64,000 nt of DNA from Silene latifolia (lineage: Eukaryota; Streptophyta; Magnoliopsida; Caryophyllales; Caryophyllaceae), in the NCBI RefSeq assembly GCF_048544455.1, contig NC_133529.1:50033901-50097900 (forward strand), read 5' to 3'. Under the pieces are notes generated by a model. The model made no database searches, was not told the DNA's origin, and saw only the letters and a program-made list of their open reading frames with translations. Shown here piece after piece: positions 53,604-63,101 of this stretch. Both the position numbers and the translations under genes were made by a program. Every line of letters starts with the position of its first letter. The first letter of the stretch is position 1.

Positions 53604-55262
53604 TTATATGGTCGATGTCGTCACTCATCCAATCAAACACATTTATAATACTCAACAAACAACTAGTTAGCGGTAAGTCGAGGTCGATCCATGGGACGGT
53701 GTGCTTTGGGTTCTAAGTCTATCTATCTCAATTTATGCTAGTGTCACGATTGATTTGGGTTTGTAGTTGTATCTAGACTAATGCAAACAATAAAGTAAAG
53801 CAAATAATAAAAGGAAGAATGTAAACAATTGATTAAAAGTGCTAGGATATTATGGGGTCATGGGGGATTCATGGTGTTGATCATACAAACATATTGACAA
53901 AGTTGCGAGCAATTAATGTTGTAGAGAAACCGAGTTGGGTTATATCTTACGGTTCTTAGGAAGAGTTGGGTCCTGGAGCCGAATCGATTAGATTGTACAA
54001 CACCTACAAGTCGACTTACTTTCCTCCTAATCAACTTCTATGCATGGTCTAACAAGACTCGAGTTGGTTTATATCTTACAAGTCAAGTTGAGTAGATAGG
54101 AGATGGTGAAAATGCAAGGATTCATAGGCTTAGCATTTCATCAAACATAACATGTGCATAAAGTTGACATCACAACAAGCAAGCAATTTAATCATGTGAA
54201 CATATTAGATTAAGCATGAATCAATCCCATGTTTGTTTCCCCTAATTACCCACTAATCCTAGCTAAAGAAACTACTCACTCATTATCATGGGAAACATGT
54301 CATTAATGGTGTCAATCATCACAACAAGTATAAACATGATAATAGAATGAAGAAATAAACAATAAAGATTAAAGAGTAAAGGAATTATACCAACTTAAGA
54401 TGATTGAAATAATAAAGCAAAGAATAATAGAAGAACTTGATGATCGATGGAAGGTTGTCAATCTCCCAATAATAACCCAATAATCTTCAATTACCCAATA
54501 ATAAACTTGAATAATAATAATTATGGAAAGATTAATGTGTAATTTCTGAAAAGATTCAAGAGTAATCTATCTAATCTACTCCTAATCTAATCTAAGAAAG
54601 CTTGGTAAGAGGTCCCCTTTGATTATTTACAAGTGGGGTATTTATAGTAGAAATTAGGTGGATGCATTAGGGTTAACTAAGGGCTAAACTAGTAATTACA
54701 CTTTTTAAATGGAACAGGGAGACTCCGGTATTTTTCGAAGGAAGGGCTTCTTTCTTTGTAGCTTGGAGAAGACGAAGTTATGCTGTGAAGAAATCCGTGC
54801 GTATTGGGGTCAGGACGGGCGGATTCTGGTGATGGAAGACGAGCGGAATCAATGGAATCCGGGCGGATTCTGGTGGGGCAATCCGAGCGTCTTTCAGGGA
54901 ATCCGCTCGGATTGTTTTGTGAGGAGACGGGCGGATTGTAGACAATCCGCTCGGATTGTTCTTCAGCAATGATACTTCTTCTTTTCTTCCCTTTTGCTCA
55001 CTTCCGTTTTATTCTTGTGGGATTGATCTTTAGTCCTTGCTTCCTCTTCATACTAGTCCATCTAGTATCGTCAAGTAGCTTCCAAATATGCACGAAAGAC
55101 GGGAAATTCCGCCTTATTATCTCCTTTTCTACAAAACATATGAAATGCGATAGAAAAGCAAATAGGAAGGTTTAGACGGATAAAATGGCCATGAAATGCT
55201 ATATTAGTATGCAAAATAGGCTCAATTAGGGGACTAAATGTGCGCAAATAATGTTCACATCA
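53604..55262 (-). repeat. TE-H 5' LTR (1659 bp)
   Basis: Nearly identical to 46059-47716; the inner terminus has changed (TTATATGG for TGATATGG). It has the same AATCCG array (about 54792-54957) and TATA box. GCAGT follows at 55263. Confidence 0.9.
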
Positions 55263-55267
55263 GCAGT

Positions 55268-55596
55268 CTTGGCGCAGGCTGCGCCCCAGCTCGGGAGTTT
55301 GCTTCAAACTCCTAAGTTTTCCTTCCTTCTTTTCTTTCCAAGCTTCACTCCTACTTCTCCCAGCTGGTTTCTAGGCCATATGTGAGCTCCTTGTGCTTGT
55401 CTTAACCTTTGAAAGGTGCTCTATGCCTCCTGGGTTCCGTTCATGATGATCAATCGTCCAACCGAGGTAAATTACACAAGTTCAACCACATTATACCCAT
55501 TTGCCAAGTGCTAGGAAAGCATAATAAAAGACCCATATTAAAAGACACGAGGGTGATAAAATCACCCTCTTAGACCGACACAAAACGTTACTATCA
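55268..55596 (-). repeat. TE-G 3' LTR, U3 side
   Basis: Continues 46058 after TE-H; the joined LTR is about 1.5 kb. It contains the fourth dyad (GGCGCAGGCTGCGC, 55271-55284). In the uninterrupted LTR the four starts (46004, 46024, 46042 and this one) would be 20, 18 and 20 bp apart. It ends ACGTTACTATCA. Confidence 0.7.
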
Positions 55597-56528
55597 AACT
55601 CCCCCACACTTAAACTTTTTCTAGTCCGGAGCAAAACCCGAAACAAACAATCATGAAGTCTACAAGAGAGTGTAGGAGTGAATGATCACTCTTCCCTTAC
55701 CGCGACCTTCTTATGTCTCCCTCTTTGACAACCACCTATGAAAGAAAAACAATGACTCAAAGTTGACACACACTCTCTCTTCTCTCACACGCCCTCCTTA
55801 TGTCATCCCTCTTAACAAGACACAACACACCTCCTTCTCCGACTCATCATGCAACTCCACCCTTCTTATATCACCCAAGTAGTAATGGTCACTCTTGCCC
55901 TATCCCAAGGCAATAGCAAAGTGACCCACACAATCCTCCAATTCATTCATGCTCCCTTTATCTCACCCCCTTATCACTCCATGCAAAGCAAGTCATGCTA
56001 CTAAGTTGGCCAAACACCAATAAAGATCAACAACTTAGTAGCCAACCCGAAAACCACCAATTTGAAACTATTTTCTTTGACTCAAAAATAAATTAAATCC
56101 TAATTCTTGCCTCCTTCCTAAATCCTCCTTATCGCTCCCTTCTTATCCCTCCATCTTTTTGGTGTTGCAATTTTTCAATTTTTCAATTTTTTTTGGTGAA
56201 AATCCCTCATTTTGCCTAAGGTGCCCTTTCGGGTTTTCACCTTAGCTTTTCCTCTCCTCTCATCGGTGGCTCGCAACTCGATTCTTCATTTTGCCCGGAA
56301 TGCCCTTTCGGGTTTTCATTCCGTCCTCGGCCACCTTTCCCAATCTTGCCTAGGCGCCCACCCATGTGGGTTTTCACGTAGCCGGGATTTTCATTTTCAA
56401 TTTTTTTTTTTTTTACACGCATTCAATGGAAATGTAAAGAAGTGTACATATATTAAAAATTCAATCATCTTACTCCCCCACACTTAGATTCCACATTGTC
56501 CTTAATGTAGAGGAGTACTCTCATCCTC
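55597..56528 (-). other. TE-G polypurine tract and 3' untranslated region
   Basis: The minus-strand tract AAGTGTGGGGGAGTT abuts the LTR (55597-55611). An imperfect hairpin with CGGAC in its loop follows (55613-55640). Two copies of TGCCCTTTCGGGTTTTC lie at about 56222 and 56301, with GCGCCCACCCATGTGGGTTTT nearby as a third, related copy. Similar units with different flanks suggest local duplication. No gene is supported; the plus-strand frame at 56212 is chance. Confidence 0.55.
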
Positions 56529-58217
56529 TCAAGATTGGTAGTTGGAGGGACCCGAGCCTTCCCCTTGCTCATATGTCCCTTGATCTCTCCTTCTCCTTCC
56601 TCTTGCTTGCCTCACTCTCTTGGCCCTCTCATAGGCCTCCTCAACTTGTGGCTCGGTGATGGTTGGTTGGTAGTGGGGGTCATTTTGATGGAGGGTCATG
56701 CCGAAAAGGCCACGGATAAGCCCAAAAGAATCCTCTTGAGCTTGAGCATCTTCATAGGAGTCCTCAATATATTGGTGGTGCCTCTCATTTTGCACCCCGA
56801 ATTGTTGAGTGGCTTGCTCTCTCCATGCATTTTGGGCCTTCCACATGGCTTGTTGTTCTTCCATGTACTTGGTTTGTTGTTGTTGCCAAGCATAAGCCTC
56901 ATCTTGCCTTTTAGCCATGTCTTGAAGCATCTTCATTTGGGCTCTTTCGGCCTCCGCACTCAACTTTTGGTGCTGCATACTAGCGACCCTCCATTGATCC
57001 AAGCTCTCAAGTCTTGGCGTTTGTTGTTTGTGCCAAGCATGAGAGCTATCAACTCTCCCACTAATTGCCTCCAAAGTCCCCCGGGTCTCCGTGAAGTAAT
57101 CAAACATTTGTTGTTGCCAAGGGGCGATTGGTGGAGTAGAGCTTGCCCCCGCCTCAAACATTGGTGTGTCATGGATGGGTGGGTCACGCTCTATGTTCCT
57201 TATCTCCCTCTCCTCTTCACTATCAAGATGAACAACCGGGGGTGGTTCGACCCTTCTCCTTTGTGCCCCTCTTTGCTCCGGCGTGTCGGCCGGGCAAAAG
57301 AAATGAATGGCATGGGTACCATGAGGAATTGGGCCATTCTTCGGTAGAACCATGTAGGGAGCTTTCCCTACTCCCAACCAATTGCATTGAAAATTTTGTT
57401 TATCTAGGACCTTGATCATATGTGTTTCCTCAAGTCCATGGGTGTTATAAAAATGATTTCCCCAAACGGGGAGTTGGTCATCCGACGTCGAGCCCACAAA
57501 TTTCTCTACAAAAAGGGTGATTAAACCCCCACTATTTATGTTACCTCCCCTCCTCTTCTTATGTTTCAAACAAGAGTCAACAAAAAGCCTTGCCCAATCC
57601 GGCACACCACTCCCCTCCGGGAGCATAGCCCAAATGCACTCCCTCACCGCATCGCTAACTTTTGTTGGCTCCTCCATGGAGAAGAACCAACAAGCCAAAC
57701 ATCTAGTCAAAATACGGATTGCGGGATTGGTGATGGCGGAAAGTTTGTCATTGTGATCTTGTGCTTGTCTTCCCGTGAGGTGACACCACACCTCATTAAG
57801 TTTGCCCTTGGGTGGGTTGACCGGGGAAGGCATTTTTTTTATTCTTAAAATCTCTCTTACCTCATCAAAAGAAATAGAGTGCCACACTTTATGAAGACGG
57901 AAATCAACTCTCTCATTTGCCCCCTCCCCCGTTTTTGAGATGGTGGACAAGAATTCATAAGTGAAAGATCGGTAGGTGTCATCATGAAGGTCCATGTATT
58001 GCTCTAATCCTACCCGACTCAAGAGTTGAAAGGTGATTTCCTCTATTCCTAGTTCTTGAAGAGTGTCACGGTGGAGGAATTTTGTGATGGGGACGGGGTT
58101 TTCTTTTTCAAGTTTTGCAAAGATTTTCTTTTGTTCCGCATTAAGTCCCTCATTCCCGTTAAACACCTTGGGGTTACTTCCCTCCCCTTGTTGAGCCTTC
58201 CTCTTACCAAAAGCCAT
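56529..58217 (-). CDS. TE-G ORF-B, intact, 562 codons, in the post-pol position
   Basis: I place the start at ATG 58217 (MAFGKRKAQQGEG); the 14 upstream codons follow a likely acceptor (CTTGCTAG, then GTACC ATGG), so the message is probably spliced. The core has the family pattern ITKFLHRDTLQELGIEEITF, SFTYEFLSTISK, VDFRLHKVWHSISFDEVREI, then LTRCLACWFFSMEEPTKV, GGLITLFVEKFVGS and FNGN-type basic ends. The C-terminal third is Gln/Met/Trp-rich and probably coiled (QQQTKYMEEQQAMWKAQNAW) and ends RQARGRRRRDQ, a strongly basic patch that could bind nucleic acid or direct nuclear import. No clear signal peptide or transmembrane helix is seen, so a classical envelope role is not supported. Known relatives are annotated ATHILA ORF-1; function unknown. 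Confidence 0.8.
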   Translation of the reverse strand: MAFGKRKAQQGEGSNPKVFNGNEGLNAEQKKIFAKLEKENPVPITKFLHRDTLQELGIEEITFQLLSRVGLEQYMDLHDDTYRSFTYEFLSTISKTGEGANERVDFRLHKVWHSISFDEVREILRIKKMPSPVNPPKGKLNEVWCHLTGRQAQDHNDKLSAITNPAIRILTRCLACWFFSMEEPTKVSDAVRECIWAMLPEGSGVPDWARLFVDSCLKHKKRRGGNINSGGLITLFVEKFVGSTSDDQLPVWGNHFYNTHGLEETHMIKVLDKQNFQCNWLGVGKAPYMVLPKNGPIPHGTHAIHFFCPADTPEQRGAQRRRVEPPPVVHLDSEEEREIRNIERDPPIHDTPMFEAGASSTPPIAPWQQQMFDYFTETRGTLEAISGRVDSSHAWHKQQTPRLESLDQWRVASMQHQKLSAEAERAQMKMLQDMAKRQDEAYAWQQQQTKYMEEQQAMWKAQNAWREQATQQFGVQNERHHQYIEDSYEDAQAQEDSFGLIRGLFGMTLHQNDPHYQPTITEPQVEEAYERAKRVRQARGRRRRDQGTYEQGEGSGPSNYQS

Positions 58218-59284
58218 GGTACCTAGCAAGCAAGAGTAAAAAAATACCAACAAAAACACTCAAAACAGTTTTGCACTCTTTGAGGCAATTCAACAAACAC
58301 CTTCTAGGCACAAATTCAAGAAGGTGGAATTAAGTGATGTTTGTTGAATACCTCTCCCCTTTCTCAGAAAACAATTTTATCCCAGCAATTATAGATGACA
58401 ATCAATCAAAAATATCCGAAAATTCAATGTAAAAACACCAAATTCCGGATTAAAGCAAAGTAAGTAAAGAGAAAGATTGGAAAAGTTGTTATACCTCCCC
58501 GAATCCACTTAAAATGCTAGTTGATCGAAGTATAATGCTAAAAACCCCTCCAAGAATGCTCCAATTGCCCAGAAATCTCTTGAAACGAACTTGAATCCAC
58601 AATTTGCAAGGTTATGGTTTGGGATGAAATTGGGGAAAATCAGAAATTTGAAGGGTAAAGTGAGTATTTGAGTTGTTGGGTTGGGTTGAGAGGTGATTTT
58701 GATGAAGGAAAGGAGTTTGTTGAAGGTTTTGATGGAATATTGGATGAAGTTTTGATGGAGTTTGAGATGGGTGATTGGGGTTGAAGGTTGAAGATGTCGA
58801 AAATAATGAGGGGGTAAGTGGTTTTTTTTTTTTTGTAAAAAGCTTTCTCTTAATCCCGTGGCTGCTACCTGCGCAGGCTGCGCACTTGAACTGCGCAGGC
58901 TGCGCCGAATTGCGCAGGCTGCGCTTTTTGGTGCAGGCTGCGCTTCCTTGGCGGGTTGTCGAGTAAATTGCTAGCCTTCAACTTTTTCCTTGTCGGGATT
59001 TTTGGCCTTCCTTTGATGCTTTTCCTTCATTTGACTCGTGTAGATGGTGTCTCGAGTCAATTCACTTCCCATTACGACTTGGGGCACGCTTCCCAAGGAG
59101 CTTCATCCTACGTCCTTCAAACACTTCAACAAACTATCAAAAGAATCCATAATGCATGCTTCTAAAACATGTTAAAAGTAAATAAATTGACAAGAAAGTA
59201 GTAAATTCTATGCTACAAAGAGGGAATATTTACAAAAGTTGCCGTATGTTTAACGTCGATGGCTCGACAAAGTGCTTCTCATGC
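58218..59284 (-). other. TE-G pol to ORF-B spacer with phased GCGCAG dyads
   Basis: Four copies of TGCGCAGGCTGCGC (arms GCGCAG/CTGCGC, one central base) start at 58870, 58892, 58911 and about 58930; steps are 22, 19 and 19-20 bp. They lie 650 bp upstream of the ORF-B ATG. The rest of the spacer has no supported gene, and a probable intron lies between the array and ORF-B. Confidence 0.7.
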
Positions 59285-61387
59285 TCAAGCTTGGTAAATG
59301 GGGTCTTCCAAAGTGACTTGTTCAACAATTTGTGCTTCCATGCCTTCATGATACTCTTTAAGCCGTTGACCATTCACCTTGATTGTCTTTCCCGTGCTCG
59401 GGTTCTCAACTTCGACCGCTCCATGAGGATGGACCTTGCTCACAATGAACGGTCCAACCCATCTTGATCTTAGCTTCCCGGAGAACAACTTTTACCGATT
59501 TTGGAACACAAGAACCTTGGTGCCTTCTTTGAAAACCCGCCGACTTATCATTCGATCATGCCATATTCTAGCTTTCTCTTTGTATATGGCGGCATTATCA
59601 TAAGAGTCAAGACGGATTTCTTCAATTTCTTGAAGTTGAAGCTTCCGATGGAGCCCCGCATAATCTATGCTTTGGTTGTAGGATTTGATGGCCCAATAGG
59701 CCCTATGCTCCACTTCCAAAGGAAGATGACATGCCTTCCCATAAATGAGTCGGTATGGGGACATACCAATGGGTGTCTTATAGGCGGTGCGGTACGCCCA
59801 AAGAGCATCATTCAACCTTTGACTCCAATCTTTCCTATCGGGGTTCACTGTTTTTTGTAAGATGCTCATGATCTCCCGATTGGAAACTTCCGCTTGCCCA
59901 TTGGTTTGTGGGTGATAGGCGGTGGAGACTTTGTGCACGACCCCGTACCTCTTTAGCAATCCCTCCAAAATCCTATTGCAAAAATGAGTCCCCCGGTCAC
60001 TTATCAACGCCCTAGGATAGCCGAACCTTGAGAAAATGTTGTTGTGAACAAAGCTAGAAACCGTCCTTGCGTCATCATTCCGAGTTGGTATAGCCTCGAC
60101 CCATTTTGAGACGTAGTCCACCGCTAAAAGGATGTAAAGATACCCATCCGACTTGGGGAATGGACCCATGAAGTCTATCCCCCACACATCGAAAATCTCC
60201 AAATAAAGCATTGGTTGTTGGGGCATTTCGTTTCGCCGTGATATGTTGCCAACCCGTTGGCATTTGTCACAAGTGTTGAAGAAAATGTGAGCATCTTTAA
60301 ACAACTTGGTCCAATAGAACCCGCACTCAAGGATCTTACGTGCCGTTCTATGAGGCCCAAAGTGACCCCCACAAGCGTACTCATGGCAATGTTTTAGGAT
60401 GGATGGGATTTCTACATCCGGAACACAACGTCGGATGACTTGGTCTTGACACATTTTCCATAGATACGGCTCATCCCATATATAGAATCTAGAATCGGAC
60501 TTGATCTTGTTCCTTTGACTAGATGAAAGTGAGGTGGGAAACTTCTTGGTGACCATGTAATTGACAAGGTTGGCATACCAAGGCTCAACGGCCTTTATGG
60601 AATAAAGAGATTCATGCGGTAAGCTACCGTCAACTACTCCCATAGTCTTCACGAGATCCTCATTGATGTGAAGCCTACTCAAATGGTCGGCCACCACATT
60701 AGCACTCCCTTGCTTATCCTTGATCTCTATGTCAAACTCACTCAACAAAGGCACCCATCTCATGAGCCTTACCTTGGTGTCTTTCTTGTCTACAAGTTGC
60801 CTTATAGACTTGTGATCGGTATAGATGATGACCTTGGCACCGAAGAGATAAGCCCGGAATTTTTCAATGGCATACACCACCGCTAAAAATTCCTTTTCCG
60901 TGACGGTGTAGTTCCGTTGAGCATCATTCAAGAGTGAAGAAGCATATTGTATCACATGAGCAATCTTCCCGTCCCTTTGGCCTAAAACCGCGCCAAGGGC
61001 ATACTCACTAGCATCGGTCATGATTTCAAACGGGAGGTCCCATTTTGGAGCTTGAATTATCGGGGCCGTTACAAGCTTTTCCTTCAAGTTATCGAATGCC
61101 AACCTACAAGCATCATCAAAAACAAACTCCACATCCTTGTGCAAAAGCTTGCACAAGGGGTAAGCGATTTTGGAGAAATCCTTAATAAATCTTCGATAAA
61201 AACCCGCGTGTCCTAAGAACGACCTCACGTCTCGAGTATTAGACGGATACGGCAAGGTTTTAATCACATCCACCTTTGCCGTATCCACCTCAATCCCTCT
61301 TTTCGACACTATGTGTCCTAACACGATTCCGCTACTCACCATTAAGTGACACTTTTCAGAATTTAAAACGAGGTGAGAGTCTATGCA
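59285..61387 (-). pseudogene. TE-G RNase H and integrase, one frame with two stops
   Basis: RNase H landmarks are FLGHAGFYRRFIKDFSKIAY, MTDASEYALGAVLGQRDGKI, TVTEKEFLAVVYAIEKFRAY and SANVVADHLSRLH. Integrase has the zinc region (HEYACGGHFGPHRTARKILE, CDKCQRVGNIS), VWGIDFMGPFPKSDGYLY (first Asp), LISDRGTHFCN (second Asp) and HPQTNGQAEVSNREIMSIL (Glu). The C-terminal SH3-like part is at 59285-59488 ([20 protein letters not shown]). Stops at 61388-61390 and 59492-59494 interrupt an otherwise continuous frame. No chromodomain follows, as expected for Athila. Confidence 0.88.
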
Positions 61388-62371
61388 CTATGATAGGACC
61401 ATAGCGAGATGGTCTAGACACGAGTTAAATGAGTCCCCATGGATGGTGAAGTCATCCATGAAGACTTCCAAAATACGCTCCACATAGTCCGAAAAAATGC
61501 TCATCATACATCGTTGGAAAGTGCCGGGGGCATTGCACAATCCAAAGGGCATGCGGCGGTAGGCATAAGTACCAAATGGGCAAGTAAAGGTTGTTTTGGA
61601 TTGATCCTCCGGGTGAATGGGGATTTGAAAATACCCGGAATACCCATCCAAAAAACAATAGTACTCTTTCCCACCTAACCTCTCTAGCATTTGATCTAGA
61701 AAGGGTAGGGGGAAATGGTCCTTAAAAGTGACTTGGTTGAGGCGGCGATAATCAATACACACCCTCCATCCCGTTTGTAAACGGGTGGGGATCAATGCCC
61801 CTTGAGTGTTTTTGAGTACCGTCACCCCTCCCTTCTTTGGCACAACTTGAGTAGGACTTACCCATTGGGAGTCACTAATTGGAAAGATGATACCCATTTG
61901 GAGAAGTTTGATAACTTCTTCCTTGACAACTTCCATCATAGGTGGATTAAGCCTCCGTTGTGGTTGCCGGACGGGTCTTGCATCCTTTTCCAATCGAATT
62001 TTGTGCATGCAAGCGCTTGGGCTTATCCCTTTGAGATCCGCAATGCTCCACCCGAAAGCCTCTTTGTACTTGTGCAAAACATCCACCAATCTCCTTTCTT
62101 GATCACCCTCAAGACGGCTTGAAATTATGAGGGGTAGAGTGTTGTTTGCCTCAAGAAAGACGTATTTCAAGTGGTCGGGGAGTGGTTTTAGATCGGGGGT
62201 GGGTGGCTTAATGATGGATGGAAGTGGTCTTTCAAGGGAAGCCTCTAGAGGAAGAAATTTAGCTTGATAATCATAAGAGGAGGAAGAAAAACAATCTTTG
62301 GTGGAGCTGGGAACTGCGCAGGCTGCGCTGTGGTGCGCAGGCTGCGCCCTGGCTCGGGATGTCCTCCTCAA
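61388..62371 (-). pseudogene. TE-G reverse transcriptase
   Basis: LKGISPSACMHKIRLEKDAR, WRVCIDYRRLNQVTFKDHFP, FPLPFLDQMLERLGGKEYYC, FLDGYSGYFQIPIHPEDQSK, FGTYAYRRMPFGLCNAPGTF and the catalytic EVFMDDFTIHG are in order. Both aspartates of the active site are present. The frame begins in the region of the pol dyad cluster, in a different phase from the protease, and runs to the TAG at 61388-61390. Confidence 0.88.
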
Positions 62372-63101
62372 TTTCTCTCATTTCTTCCTCCATCCTAGAT
62401 TCTTCTAAGGTTTCTTCCTTTTCCAACTCCTCTATACATTCCTGCACATCATGAGACAACAAAAACCGCAACCCTTCTCTCTCGACATTGTTAGTGAGGG
62501 CCACTTCAAGTGGATCCCTATGACTAATTTGGTAAACTCGATTTGCCAAATGTACAATTTTATCAAGAAAGTAGCAACAACTCAAATCATCGGTCTTTTT
62601 CATCGTCTCATACACATTATATTTCAAAACTTTCCCTTCAAATTCCATGGTCAAAGTTCCATCATACATGTCAAGCTTGGTTTTGGAGGTTCTCATGAAA
62701 GGCCTCCCTAACAAGAGGGGTGTAGCCTTAGAGTCCGGTTCCATATCCAAAACATAAAAATCGGCCGGGAATATGAACTTATCAACCTCGACCAACACAT
62801 CTTCTACAAGACCCTCAGGGTGAATTGTGGAACGATCCGCCAATTGGATCACAACATTGGTCCTAGACAAGGGAGGCAATTCTAAGGTCTCTTAAATAGA
62901 ATAAGGCATGACATTAATAGAGGACCCCGAATCTAGCATAGCTCTAGCAAAAGCTTTGCTTCCAATTGAGCACGGTATAGTTAGCATGCCCGAATCATCG
63001 CACTTTTTGGGAAGATTTTGTTTTAAAATTGCCGAGACATGCCTACTAACCGTGACTCTTTCAACTCCTTTCCTTGGCTTTCGTTTAGGGGTGCAAAGTT
63101 C
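62271..63101 (-). pseudogene. TE-G protease region, with internal stop
   Basis: The frame after the gag stop reads ELCTPKRKPRKG, later CSIGSKAFARAMLDSGSSIN (protease motif DSGSS with the catalytic Asp), then TAA at 62892-62894. After it come VVIQLADRSTIHPEGLVEDV, FIFPADFYVLDME and PLLLGRPFMRTSKTKLDMYD. It shares the gag frame. The C-terminal linker is acidic (EELEKEETLEESRMEEEMRE) and runs into the palindrome pair at 62315-62348. Confidence 0.8.
62315..62348. promoter_or_regulatory. Pair of GCGCAG dyads inside the TE-G pol linker
   Basis: TGCGCAGGCTGCGC starts at 62315 and GTGCGCAGGCTGCGC at 62333, 19 bp apart, the same motif as in the LTR and spacer. They lie where the protease and RT frames overlap in different phase. 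Here the motif is translated as part of a linker (SQGAACAPQ in one frame, AQPAHHSAAC in the other). Confidence 0.75.

Larger units (their letters stand above)
46059..55262 (-). mobile_element. TE-H: young non-autonomous Athila-like element with two ORFs, TSD GCAGT
   Basis: 9.2 kb. GCAGT is at 46054-46058 and 55263-55267. The LTRs (1658 and 1659 bp) differ at under 20 positions or so by eye, the most recent insertion here with both LTRs present. The order on the minus strand is 5' LTR, tRNA-Asp primer site, ORF-A, palindrome array, ORF-B, long 3' region, purine tract, 3' LTR. No protease, RT or integrase is present, so an Athila element such as a TE-G relative must supply them. Confidence 0.92.

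Noticed and set aside
56535..57347. 270-codon plus-strand ORF
   Set aside because: Antisense shadow of TE-G ORF-B, with no independent motif.
56529..58217. Envelope glycoprotein in the TE-G post-pol position
   Set aside because: No convincing signal peptide, furin-like site or membrane anchor; the short hydrophobic run before MAFGKRK probably belongs to the intron or leader.
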